From Hymenobacter cavernae (GTDB lineage Bacteria > Bacteroidota > Bacteroidia > Cytophagales > Hymenobacteraceae), in the NCBI RefSeq assembly GCF_014641455.1, contig NZ_BMHT01000005.1:189357-253356 (forward strand): a stretch of DNA of 64,000 nucleotides, read 5' to 3'. The notes under the pieces are model-generated. The model was not told the origin of the DNA. It was given only the letters and a program-made list of their open reading frames with translations, and did not search any database. The position numbers and the translations under genes were made by a program. The number at the start of each line of letters is the position of its first letter. The first letter of the stretch is position 1. This document shows positions 1 through 7,300 of the stretch, piece after piece.

Positions 1-337
1 GCCCATCCACCATAATGATGTCGGGCTTCTGGGTGAGCTTTTCGTAGGTCTGGAGCAGGTTGGGGGCTTCGCGAAAAGCCAGAAAACCCGGCACATACGG
101 CACCGTGACGGGCGCCGCGTTCCACACTTTCTCGACCAGCTCCAACGAGGGAAACCGCAGCAGCACAAACACCGACAGGATGGTATCGGGCGTCGGGAAC
201 GATGAATCGCAGCCGGCAATAAAGCTAGGTTCCTGGGGCAAAGGCAACAGGCGCACGCGCGTACGCATGGCTTCCTGCTCCTGGGTGAGCTCGCGCACAA
301 CCACCGGATCGGCAGGCGGATGATAGGGACGGTACAT
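1..337 (-). CDS. nfi: Endonuclease V (deoxyinosine 3' endonuclease), N-terminal part
   Basis: This is the first 112 codons of endonuclease V; the rest lies beyond the left edge. The enzyme cuts DNA next to deaminated adenine (inosine). Visible family motifs are FIAGCDSSF (first catalytic Asp, about residue 44), VPYVPGFLAFREAP (residues about 80-93) and the DG of the second acidic motif at the cut edge. The start ATG at 335-337 directly abuts a tandem repeat, so no separate leader is seen; an internal ATG about 24 codons later is an alternative start. It is divergent from the DUF1990 gene at 493. Confidence 0.88.
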   Translation of the reverse strand, partial: MYRPYHPPADPVVVRELTQEQEAMRTRVRLLPLPQEPSFIAGCDSSFPTPDTILSVFVLLRFPSLELVEKVWNAAPVTVPYVPGFLAFREAPNLLQTYEKLTQKPDIIMVDG

Positions 338-490
338 GTGGTGAGTGGTGAGTGGTGAGGTGGTGAGTATGCCTAGTAGACGTATACCTATCCTTTCATG
401 CAAAATGTTCGTTCTCTCTTTGCCTGGACCACCTCACCACTCACCACTCACCACCTCACCACTCACCACTCACCACCTCACCACCTCACC
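338..490. repeat. Tandem 7-nt repeat with inverted arms (CTCACCA class)
   Basis: The left arm (338-367) is a tandem of GTGGTGA-type units. The right arm (429-490) is a longer tandem of the complementary CTCACCA units. They flank a 61-nt core. The element fills the whole divergent gap between nfi and the DUF1990 gene, ending 2 nt before the latter's ATG. Nothing resembles CRISPR spacers, since the units are contiguous. Confidence 0.85.
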
Positions 491-492
491 TT

Positions 493-1038
493 ATGAACGA
501 ACCCGAACAGCCCGCCGATACCGGCGCCGGCCCCTTATTTGAGCGGCGCTACGCCATTGATATTGCCCGTCCTCGGCAGTCGGCTAAGCAACTGATGGAA
601 GCCATCCGGTGCAACATCGAGCAGTTTTCCCCCGACCTACTGGCCGAGTTTGAAAAGGTGAAAGGCCACCCGCACCAGCTGGAAGTAGGCGACGAATTCA
701 AGATCAAAATTCTGGGCCCCTGGAACGGCGGCGTGCGCGTAACCGAGGTCGGCGAAACGTTCTTTGAGTTTATCACGCTTGAAGGCCACCCCGAGGCCGG
801 GCGCATCCGGTTTTCGGCTGGGTCGCACCCCGATAAGCCGGGCGTGCTGCACTTCGAAATTCACTCCTGGGCCAGCTCCCGCGACGGACTCGTGGCGTTC
901 CTCTACGACACCGTGGGGGCAGGGCAGCGCGTGCAGGAACAGACGTGGCGCACGTTCTGTGAGCGGGTCGCCGAAGCCAGCGGCGGCCAGGCCTTGGGTC
1001 CGGTCAGCATTGAAACCGCGAAGCATGAACAGCCCTAA
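493..1038 (+). CDS. DUF1990-like protein
   Basis: This 181-residue soluble protein has no signal peptide. It carries the pattern typical of DUF1990 proteins: a GGVRVTEVGETFFEF strand pair followed by TLEGHPEAGRIRF (about residues 94-106), then an HFEIHSWASS segment and an amphipathic C-terminal helix. The biochemical role of the family is unknown. The next gene encodes a related protein and overlaps this one by 14 nt, so they are probably translationally coupled and act together. The ATG follows the repeat by 2 nt, and no Shine-Dalgarno site is visible. Confidence 0.75.
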   Translation: MNEPEQPADTGAGPLFERRYAIDIARPRQSAKQLMEAIRCNIEQFSPDLLAEFEKVKGHPHQLEVGDEFKIKILGPWNGGVRVTEVGETFFEFITLEGHPEAGRIRFSAGSHPDKPGVLHFEIHSWASSRDGLVAFLYDTVGAGQRVQEQTWRTFCERVAEASGGQALGPVSIETAKHEQP

Positions 1039-1705
1039 GAACCCCTCCCCGACCGCTGTACCCAGCCCGCCCGCGCTGTGGCAACAGCAGCAGGCGCGCC
1101 TGGCCACCTACGCCAAGGCCAACTACAACTTCGACCTCGACCATATCAGCGAGTATAACGCTGCTAACGGCTGGCGCATTGATGATTATGAAACCACACT
1201 GCCCACCGAAGCGCCTGGTCCGCCCGCGCCGCATGGCTCGTGGCAGGCGGCCCAACAGGTGCTGCGCAACTACACGTTTCCGCCGCCCGGCCTTATCACC
1301 GGCATCTTCGCCCCCGACGCGCCCCTGGAAAACCGCACGATGATCCTGCGGGGTCAGTTCCTGGTTTTTACGTTCTGGTTTGGGGTGCGCATCGGCAAGG
1401 TCACGGATGAAACCCGCGACACGCCCGCCGGCCCCGAGCAGGTGTGGGGCTACAGCTACAGCACGCTGGAAGGGCACTTCGAGCGCGGCCGCATCGAATT
1501 CACTATTCACAAGCAGCTCACGACGGGGCAGGTCACGTTTCGCATTCATGCCGTGTCGCAGGTCGGGCGCATCCGCAACCCGTTCTACTGGCTGGGCTTC
1601 AAGTTATTTGGCCGCATGCTACAGCGACGTTTCGCCCGCGAGTCGCTGCGGCGGATGCAGGACCAGGTAGCGGCGGCGCTACGGGAACCAGCGGCCGCAG
1701 GTTAG
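1025..1705 (+). CDS. DUF1990-like protein, second of a pair
   Basis: This 226-residue protein is related to its upstream neighbour. It has an N-terminal segment YNFDLDHISEYNAANGW that the first protein lacks. It then has the family core, VWGYSYSTLEGHFERGRIEF (residues about 140-160), and an IHAVSQVGRIRNP motif resembling the SRP segment of DUF1990. The C-terminus is basic and helical. I chose the ATG at 1025, which overlaps the upstream stop, over the longer in-frame extension from 764. Function is unknown; the tandem arrangement suggests duplication and divergence. Confidence 0.75.
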   Translation: MNSPKNPSPTAVPSPPALWQQQQARLATYAKANYNFDLDHISEYNAANGWRIDDYETTLPTEAPGPPAPHGSWQAAQQVLRNYTFPPPGLITGIFAPDAPLENRTMILRGQFLVFTFWFGVRIGKVTDETRDTPAGPEQVWGYSYSTLEGHFERGRIEFTIHKQLTTGQVTFRIHAVSQVGRIRNPFYWLGFKLFGRMLQRRFARESLRRMQDQVAAALREPAAAG

Positions 1706-1739
1706 CTTTTGGTTGGTTGCAAACCTAGGTTGTAGCCCA

Positions 1740-1957
1740 AGAACGTCATGCTTCATCTGGCGGCCACTTGTCGAAGCATCTCGCGTGCAGTGGTAGTACG
1801 ATGTAGAGACGCAACATTTTGCGTCTCCTCGTTGCTGACGTTGTTGACCTAGGCTGTTCCAGGGAAGTCGTTCAACGAGAAGACGCAAAATGTTGCGTCT
1901 CTACATCGTGCTGACACTGCACGCCAGATGCTTTGCCGCTGCTCGGAATGACGTTCT
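1740..1957. repeat. Nested inverted repeat between convergent genes
   Basis: The inner arms 1799-1826 and 1881-1908 are a perfect 28-nt inverted repeat (ATGTAGAGACGCAACATTTT core). Looser outer arms carry AGAACGTCAT and GAATGACGTTCT ends and the GCATCTCGCGTGCAGTG block, relating it to the GTCATTC hairpin family at 5652, 49360 and 59446. It fills the gap between the DUF1990 gene (+) and the GH5 gene (-). The inner loop contains CCTAGG at about 1848. Confidence 0.8.
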
Positions 1958-1971
1958 GATAAAGCTAGCTT

Positions 1972-3069
1972 CTACGGCCTAGGTGCGTCGTTTAGCCGTT
2001 TAATCAAATCCGTTTCATCGCGCCGATAAGGCGTGCCATCCTGGCGGAACACTTCGTGAAACCACTCAATTGGCTCGCTGCCGTCGGGCAGGGGCGTTTC
2101 CCAAGCATACTTGGTGTTGGTTTTGCCTTCCACTAGGCCCCAATTAATAGCCCCCACGTTTTCCCGCTTCAACATAGGCAGAATGGTGGCAAAGCGGCTA
2201 TTACGCGGGCGGGCCATGTACTCGGTGCAGATTAGCGGGCGTCCCGATACTTTCAGCAGCTGAATGACGCGCTGGTGCCAGGCCGGCTCGTCGTAGTTGT
2301 GGTAGGTGATAATGTCGGAGTTAACGACTTGCAGGGCGTTGAGCTTTTCAAAATCCCAGGCCCATAAGCCGATGCTCACCGGCTGGTCGATAGTCACGGC
2401 CCGCGCCCACCGAAACACGTTGCGCACCAGCGGAATCGACGACTCACGCTTCTCGTTGTTGCCGGGCTCATTGTATAAATCCCACAGCAGCACGCGCTTA
2501 TCGTGGCCGAATTGGGTGAGCACATCCTTCACGTAGGTTTCGAGAATGGGAAACTGCGTGGAATCGCGCGAGGCGGGGTCGCCGGGGTCCTGCACCCAGC
2601 CCGAGTTGTGGATGCCGAGCTTGGGCGCGGGCTGCTCCCCTACTTTCGGCGACTTATTCCAGCAGTCATCGAAGAACACAAAGATGGTCTGGATGTGGTG
2701 CTTATCGGCAATGCGCAGGTACTGCTCCAGGCGCTGCTTGAAGCCCTGCTGATCCTGCTGCCAGGCCAGGTGGTGCAGAAAAACGCGCATGGTATTAAAG
2801 CCAATTCCTTCGGCCCAACCTAGCTCCTTGTCAATGGTTTGCGGGTCGAAGGTGCTGGCTTGCCACATTTCCAACTGGTTGATGGCCGTGCTGGGGATAA
2901 AGTTGGCGCCCGTCATCCACTTGTGCTGCTTATACCAGTCATTGGCCTTTTGCAACGACCAAACGGCGGCCGGCGCGGCTTTTGGCTTTGCTTTGCGGCT
3001 TTGTGCCTCGCTGATCGTAGGTGCCAGCAACAGCAGCCACGCAAAAAGGAATAGTTGTTTTAGACGCAT
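1972..3069 (-). CDS. Secreted GH5-like glycoside hydrolase (cellulase/mannanase/xylanase clan)
   Basis: This 365-residue protein has a signal peptide (MRLKQLFLFAWLLLLAPTIS, cleaved near EAQ) and a TIM-barrel clan GH-A fold. The acid/base Glu is in WDLYNEPGN and the probable nucleophile Glu in ICTEYMARPR near the C-terminal third. Upstream, GFNTMRVFLHHLAWQ is the usual strand-3 Arg motif. The longer ORF reading from 3177 only translates the CTCACC repeat, so the ATG at 3067-3069 is preferred. It lies downstream of a GH43 gene on the same strand, suggesting joint attack on hemicellulose or arabinan; the exact substrate cannot be read from sequence. Confidence 0.82.
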   Translation of the reverse strand: MRLKQLFLFAWLLLLAPTISEAQSRKAKPKAAPAAVWSLQKANDWYKQHKWMTGANFIPSTAINQLEMWQASTFDPQTIDKELGWAEGIGFNTMRVFLHHLAWQQDQQGFKQRLEQYLRIADKHHIQTIFVFFDDCWNKSPKVGEQPAPKLGIHNSGWVQDPGDPASRDSTQFPILETYVKDVLTQFGHDKRVLLWDLYNEPGNNEKRESSIPLVRNVFRWARAVTIDQPVSIGLWAWDFEKLNALQVVNSDIITYHNYDEPAWHQRVIQLLKVSGRPLICTEYMARPRNSRFATILPMLKRENVGAINWGLVEGKTNTKYAWETPLPDGSEPIEWFHEVFRQDGTPYRRDETDLIKRLNDAPRP

Positions 3070-3077
3070 GGGCGGGA

Positions 3078-3191
3078 GGTGGTGAGATGGTGAGATGGTG
3101 AGGTGGTGAGGTGGTGAGGTGGTGAGGGGTGACATGATGAAGGGTGGACAAGACAACACTATATATTTCCTCACCATCTCACCATCTCACC
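3078..3191. repeat. Tandem 7-nt repeat with inverted arms (CTCACCA class)
   Basis: The left arm (3078 to about 3130) is a tandem of GGTGAGAT/GGTGAGGT units. The right arm (3169-3191) is the complementary CTCACCAT tandem. The right arm contains the TGA stop of the GH43 gene (3187-3189), and the left arm ends 8 nt before the GH5 start codon. The element is therefore the entire spacer of the two genes. Confidence 0.85.
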
Positions 3192-4236
3192 TTTCCCCCG
3201 AAGGGCGCGGCAGGCGCGTTTGGGTTGAAACGGGCTTGCCGAAGTTGGGGGTACCGTCGGGGTTCCAGGTGAAGGGTTGGGCGCGTGGCGAGCGAAGCGA
3301 GCCGCAGCCCTGGTCGCGTTGGCTGTTGGCGTGGTACAAAATCCAGTCTTCCTTGCCGTCCGGCGATTTAAAGAAGGAATTATGACCGGGCGCAAAGACT
3401 TCATTCTCCGGCGACTGCCTAAACACTGGCTCCGGCGACTTCCGCCAGGAGCTAGGTTTCAGCAAGTTGCTGTTCGCGTTGGCCGTGAGCATACCTAAGG
3501 CGTAAGAATCAGTCCAGCAAGCACTTGCCGAGTAAATCAGAAACAGCTTGTTGCCGTGCCCCAGCACCTCCGGGCCTTCGTTCACATCGACGTGCGGCGG
3601 ATCGTTCTTGGGGTCCAGGTCGCCGTCCCGCTCCCAAGGGTAGGTTGGTGTCGAGAGTCGCACACGGGGTCCTTTGATGGTCCACGGGTTTTTCAGCCGG
3701 GCAATGTAGATATCCTGCTTCCCGTTTAAGTCGCCTTCCCACCCCGACCATACAAGGTAAAGCTTGTTTTTGTGCTTGAATACCGAGCCATCAATAGCCC
3801 ATTTATCCTCCACGCCGCTCAGCTTGCCCTTCATCTCCCAGGTTCCTTGCAGCGGGTCGGGCGACGGATTTTCCAGCACCCACAGGCGGTGGTTGCTATT
3901 GTTACCGTCGTCGGCCGCGAAGTAGAGGTACCACTTGCCACCCAGAAAGTGCAGCTCCGGCGCCCACACATCATGCGAGTTAGGCCCGGCGGCCGGGGCC
4001 GTCCAGACGACGCGGGAAGGCGCGTTTTTCAGCTGATCGATGCTGGTCGTTTTCCACAGCGTGATGTTTTTGCCGGTGGTGTGGGTGTAGTAATAATACC
4101 CGTCTTTGTAGATGCTCCACGGATCGGCCCCAACCGGCAGCAGCGGATTGGTAAAGGTGTCAACTTGCTGACCGTAGCCGGGCAAGCTCAGCAGCAACGC
4201 GCTTAGCAGAAGAAGCCGAAAGAACGGTTCGCGCAT
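3187..4236 (-). CDS. Secreted GH43 glycoside hydrolase (arabinosidase/xylosidase type)
   Basis: This 349-residue protein has a cleavable signal peptide (MREPFFRLLLLSALLLSLPG, then YGQ). The five-bladed propeller motifs of GH43 are visible: the general base Asp in LPVGADPWSIYKDGYYYY, DVWAPELH, the pKa-modulating Asp in WAIDGSVF, and the acid Glu in VDVNEGPEVL. Arabinan-, arabinoxylan- or xylan-derived oligosaccharides are plausible substrates. The ATG at 4234-4236 gives the signal peptide directly; the upstream extension adds only an implausible second hydrophobic run. Its last codons run into the CTCACC repeat. It is divergent from another GH43 gene at 4518. Confidence 0.87.
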   Translation of the reverse strand: MREPFFRLLLLSALLLSLPGYGQQVDTFTNPLLPVGADPWSIYKDGYYYYTHTTGKNITLWKTTSIDQLKNAPSRVVWTAPAAGPNSHDVWAPELHFLGGKWYLYFAADDGNNSNHRLWVLENPSPDPLQGTWEMKGKLSGVEDKWAIDGSVFKHKNKLYLVWSGWEGDLNGKQDIYIARLKNPWTIKGPRVRLSTPTYPWERDGDLDPKNDPPHVDVNEGPEVLGHGNKLFLIYSASACWTDSYALGMLTANANSNLLKPSSWRKSPEPVFRQSPENEVFAPGHNSFFKSPDGKEDWILYHANSQRDQGCGSLRSPRAQPFTWNPDGTPNFGKPVSTQTRLPRPSGER

Positions 4237-4379
4237 AGGAATCAGGAGTAAAAGCAAAGCCTGGCTCTTTACTACAATCAAAGCACCTAGCTTCGCCCAG
4301 AACAACAAAGACTTAGCTCATCTTGGAAAGCACCTAGCTTTTGGGAAGAGGTGCAAGCTAAAAGCTAGCTTTCGCTCCC

Positions 4380-4391
4380 GCAAACGATTGC
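4380..4391. promoter_or_regulatory. Possible LacI-family operator GCAAACGATTGC
   Basis: A near-palindrome with a central CG (GCAAACGATTGC; GCAA/TTGC half sites) lies in the 281-bp gap between two divergent GH43 genes. LacI/PurR-type regulators bind CG-centred palindromes of this form. No regulator gene is in the window, so the assignment is an inference. The rest of the gap (4237-4517) is AT-richer and holds no ORF. Confidence 0.35.
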
Positions 4392-4517
4392 ATAATATAG
4401 CAGAACAAGGCCGTTGTTCTTCGCGGAAGTTTGCAGTTTAACAAACGAAACCTAGGTATTTCCGCGACTAAAATCCATTCTACAAAGTATACATCCTCAC
4501 CACCCTAGCCTACTCCG

Positions 4518-5627
4518 ATGTCCGATCTTGCTTCCTCCACTCCTTCGCCATCGCGCCGAACGTTCGTCAAACAAGCCGCGGCCAGCCTGGGTCTGCTGCC
4601 TTTTCTGCCCCAAATAACCACTGGTATGCTGCCGCTTGGTCGTGCTACGTACACGAATCCAGTCTACGCGGGTCTTTTCCCCGATCCGTTTGTACTTCAG
4701 CATCAAGGCGTTTACTACGCGTTTGGCACTACGGGGAATTTACGTGCTAAGGATGGCCGCATCTTCACGCTGCTCACGTCCAAAGACCTTGTGCACTGGA
4801 AGCCAATTGGTGGCGCGCTCACGCCGCCCAAGGGCGCGGAAGATGCGGAATTCTGGGCGCCGGAAGTGGTGCACCACAAGGGCACGTTCTACATGTACTA
4901 TTCGCGGGGCGGCGGGGCCATTGGGGCGAGCGTGGGGCACCGCCTGCACGTAGCAACCAGCCAGAAACCAGAAGGGCCCTACCAAGAGCAAGGGCTGCTG
5001 GACGTGCCGGAAAGCAAGTTTACCATCGATGCACACCCGTTTCAGGATACTGATGGCCAATGGTATCTGTTCTACGCCCGCGACTTCATCGACTCCGATA
5101 ATGGCTACTTTCCCGGCACCGGCCTGGCCGTCGATCGGCTCATAAATATGACGAAGCTGGCCGGCGAAAGCCGCACCGTGATGCGAGCCAAACATGCCTG
5201 GACGATCTTTGAGGCCAACCGCACTATGCCGCTTTATGGTAATAAGACCTTCGCGCAGTGGCACACGCTGGAAGGCCCGTTTGTGCGCAAGCACGCCGGC
5301 AAGTATTACTGCTTCTACAGCGGCGCCAACTTCCTGACGCCGCGCTACGGCGTCGATTACTGCGTCGCCGATTCCATCCTAGGTCCGTACTCCGATATTG
5401 GCGCTGAAAACGGAGCGCGGGTACTGTACGCGGTACCCGACCACGTGCGCGGCCCAGGGCACCACTCTCATGTGATGGCGCCGGATGGCAAAACCGAATA
5501 CCTCGTGTATCACGCCTGGAATGCCGGCATGAAGGAGCGCCAGCTTTGCATCGACAAGCTAGCCTGGACGGCTCAAGGCCCGCGTTGCGAAGGCCCGACG
5601 TACACGCCGCAGCCGATGCCTAGCTAG
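4518..5627 (+). CDS. Tat-exported GH43-like glycoside hydrolase
   Basis: This 369-residue protein begins with a twin-arginine signal (SRRTFVKQAAASLGLLPF, residues about 12-29), so it should be exported folded. GH43 signatures follow: the base Asp in YAGLFPDPFVLQHQGVYYAF, AEFWAPEVVHHKGTFYMYY, IDAHPFQDTDGQWYLFYA, and the candidate acid Glu in WHTLEGPFVRKHAGKYYCFY. The family removes arabinose, xylose or related units from plant polysaccharides. It is divergent from the Sec-exported GH43 at 4236 and shares its control region. No SusC/SusD pair is present nearby. Confidence 0.85.
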   Translation: MSDLASSTPSPSRRTFVKQAAASLGLLPFLPQITTGMLPLGRATYTNPVYAGLFPDPFVLQHQGVYYAFGTTGNLRAKDGRIFTLLTSKDLVHWKPIGGALTPPKGAEDAEFWAPEVVHHKGTFYMYYSRGGGAIGASVGHRLHVATSQKPEGPYQEQGLLDVPESKFTIDAHPFQDTDGQWYLFYARDFIDSDNGYFPGTGLAVDRLINMTKLAGESRTVMRAKHAWTIFEANRTMPLYGNKTFAQWHTLEGPFVRKHAGKYYCFYSGANFLTPRYGVDYCVADSILGPYSDIGAENGARVLYAVPDHVRGPGHHSHVMAPDGKTEYLVYHAWNAGMKERQLCIDKLAWTAQGPRCEGPTYTPQPMPS

Positions 5628-5651
5628 GCTTAGAAGCAATCAACCCTCAGA

Positions 5652-5765
5652 AGAACGTCATTCCGACGAGAGGAAGAATCTCGCGTGCTGATGTTGTGGT
5701 GCTAATACCAGCCGATTGGATCACCATTGCACGCGAGATTCCTCCTCTCGTCGGAATGACGTTCT
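5652..5765. repeat. GTCATTC-family hairpin between convergent genes
   Basis: The arms 5652-5688 and 5729-5765 are 37 nt long with one mismatch (AGAACGTCATTCCGACGAG and onward to CTCGCGTGC). The element starts 24 nt after the GH43 stop and ends 2 nt before the prmA stop. It could act as a two-way terminator, though there is no clear U-run. Confidence 0.85.
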
Positions 5766-5767
5766 TG

Positions 5768-6598
5768 CTACTGCTTAATAAAAATAGCTGACACCCAGTT
5801 GTTTTTCGTGCGCTGCGACTGGAACACCAGGCCGTGCTTCTGCGCCTCAGCGTCGATTTTGGCTAGGTCTTCCTGGTAGAAGCCGCTGAACAAAATGGGG
5901 TGACCAACGGGCAGCAGCGCGGCGTAGGCGTGCATGTCTTCCAGCAACACGTTGCGGTTGATATTCGCTAGAATAATATCGAAAGGCGGCTCGCCGGCTA
6001 ACACTTCTACACCACCCAAGCGGCATTCGATGTTGGTGCAGCCATTTTCGGCGGCGTTGTCGGCGGCGTTTTCAACGGTCCAGGGCTCCACATCCACGGC
6101 CAGCACCTCGCGGGCACCAAGCTGAGCGGCCATGATGGCCAGGATGCCCGTGCCGCAACCCATGTCGAGTACGCGCTTGTCTTGGTGGTCGATAGTGAGC
6201 TGATTTTCAATCATCAGCGCGGTCGTTTCGTGGTGACCGGTGCCGAACGACATGCGCGGCATAATCACGATGTCGTACTCGATTGGCTCGGGCTTGGGGT
6301 GAAACGGCGCCCGCACCGACACCCGGTCGGCAATGACGAGCGGCTGGAAGTTTTTCTCCCACTCTGCGTTCCAGTTCTGGCGCGTGATAACGCGGTGCTC
6401 ATACTCAATCTCGCCGATACCTTCGTAGCGGGCCACAATTTCGGCCACGTTATCAAGGTTAAAATCGCCTTCGCCGATGTAGGCGCAAAAACCTGTGTCG
6501 TTGTCCTCGAACGTATCGTAGCCGACTTCGGCCAGCTCAGCTACCAGTATATCAGCCAGTTCGCGCGGCGCCTGCACCCGCACTTCTACAAAATCCAT
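5768..6598 (-). CDS. prmA: Ribosomal protein L11 methyltransferase
   Basis: This 276-residue SAM-dependent methyltransferase methylates ribosomal protein L11. The N-terminal substrate-recognition domain starts MDFVEVRVQAPRELADILVA. The catalytic domain shows PRMSFGTGHHETT, the SAM motif I VLDMGCGTGILAIMAAQLGA, DVEPWTVENAADNA and the NIN motif in ILANINRNVLLED. The ATG at 6596-6598 is chosen because the longer reading only translates the upstream inverted repeat. A TACCTTTG promoter element (6629-6636) gives a leader of about 25 nt. Confidence 0.95.
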   Translation of the reverse strand: MDFVEVRVQAPRELADILVAELAEVGYDTFEDNDTGFCAYIGEGDFNLDNVAEIVARYEGIGEIEYEHRVITRQNWNAEWEKNFQPLVIADRVSVRAPFHPKPEPIEYDIVIMPRMSFGTGHHETTALMIENQLTIDHQDKRVLDMGCGTGILAIMAAQLGAREVLAVDVEPWTVENAADNAAENGCTNIECRLGGVEVLAGEPPFDIILANINRNVLLEDMHAYAALLPVGHPILFSGFYQEDLAKIDAEAQKHGLVFQSQRTKNNWVSAIFIKQ

Positions 6599-6628
6599 GT
6601 TAAATTCTTTATCAATGATTCGGAGCAA

Positions 6629-6636
6629 CAAAGGTA
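6629..6636 (-). promoter_or_regulatory. prmA promoter -7 element TACCTTTG
   Basis: On the minus strand this is a perfect TAnnTTTG element, about 30 nt upstream of the prmA start. Its first bases coincide with the outer end of the long inverted repeat 6634-6803. No good -33 TTG was found at the usual spacing. Confidence 0.5.
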
Positions 6637-6803
6637 GTCTGAACCACGGATTCGGTCGGACTATTCGGATTTTGTGAACGGCACGAATGCAAAGAGGCAT
6701 CCTAGGTTAGGATGCCTCTTTCATTGTATTATGGTCTAAACAAAGACGCTAGCGTACGTTCACAAAATCCGAATAATCCGACCGAATCCGTGGTTCAGAC
6801 TAC
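6634..6803. repeat. Long inverted repeat (GGTTCAGAC family) with nested terminator
   Basis: The arms 6634-6680 and 6757-6803 are 47 nt long with a single mismatch and contain GGATTCGGTCGGAC and ATTCGGATTTTGTGAACG blocks. Between them is a compact hairpin (6691-6721). The right arm covers the stop codon of the DUF6150 gene and the left arm touches the prmA promoter. A diverged relative lies at 37719-37906. Confidence 0.88.
6691..6721 (-). terminator. Hairpin terminator with CCTAGG at its loop
   Basis: The stem AAAGAGGCATCC/GGATGCCTCTTT, with CCTAGG in the centre, lies inside the larger inverted repeat and downstream of the DUF6150 gene. A/T runs flank both sides, so it may work in either direction. 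Confidence 0.6.
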
Positions 6804-7189
6804 TGCCTTTGCACGCCGGCGTAGGAGCGCACCTTTGTGTAGTGAATCGAGAAATCAGCCTGGCCCCGGTCTTTGGTCACGAACAGCACGTAGTCGGCGA
6901 AGTCGCGGGTGGGTGTGAAGTACCAGACGCCGGATTTATCGGCGAAAAGCTTGCTTTCCTCCTTGAACACCAGCACATCGGCAAAAGCCTGCTCGGGCTC
7001 CTCATAGATGGTCGCAAAACAGTAGCTTCTGCGGTGCGGATCGGTTTCCAGGTAAATGGAGCCAAAGATTTTGCTCGCATCAACCGAACCAAAGGGCGCC
7101 GCTACCGCCAACTTCGGGCTGATGGGTGCCGGTGCCGCAGGCGCCGTAGCCACGCCCAACAAACTCACGAGGATAAACGAGTAAAACAT
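6800..7189 (-). CDS. Secreted DUF6150-like protein
   Basis: This 129-residue protein has a signal peptide (MFYSFILVSLLGVATAPAAP) and a single small domain. Conserved-looking segments are GSIYLETDPHRRSYCFATIY, EEPEQAFADVLVFKEESKLFA and GVWYFTPTRDFADYVLFVTK, then QADFSIHYTKVRSYAG. This matches my memory of DUF6150, found in Bacteroidetes with unknown function. The ATG at 7187-7189 is chosen because it starts the signal peptide. The stop codon lies inside the long inverted repeat 6634-6803. The gene stands alone on the minus strand. Confidence 0.7.
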   Translation of the reverse strand: MFYSFILVSLLGVATAPAAPAPISPKLAVAAPFGSVDASKIFGSIYLETDPHRRSYCFATIYEEPEQAFADVLVFKEESKLFADKSGVWYFTPTRDFADYVLFVTKDRGQADFSIHYTKVRSYAGVQRQ

Positions 7190-7264
7190 GCGCAGTAGAT
7201 AAAGGCTTCCGCTTCCGGACAATTTTGCACCTAGGTTTGGTTCAGAAATCAAACCTAGGTAGCC

Positions 7265-7291
7265 GTAGCGCGGAAATCCGTTCCGCGCTAC
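7265..7291. repeat. Short GTAGCGCGGA hairpin
   Basis: The perfect stem GTAGCGCGGA / TCCGCGCTAC with a 7-nt loop is followed on the plus strand by AGTTTTTT. It sits 9 nt beyond the tpiA stop. The two CCTAGG sites at about 7230 and 7254 flank the same gap. Confidence 0.7.
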
Positions 7292-7300
7292 AGTTTTTTG

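Noticed and set aside
338..490. CRISPR array
   Set aside because: Units are 7-8 nt and contiguous, with no spacers and no cas genes.
3070..3177. N-terminal extension of the GH5-like protein
   Set aside because: It only translates the CTCACC tandem repeat (SPPHHLTISPSHH) and precedes a perfect signal peptide.
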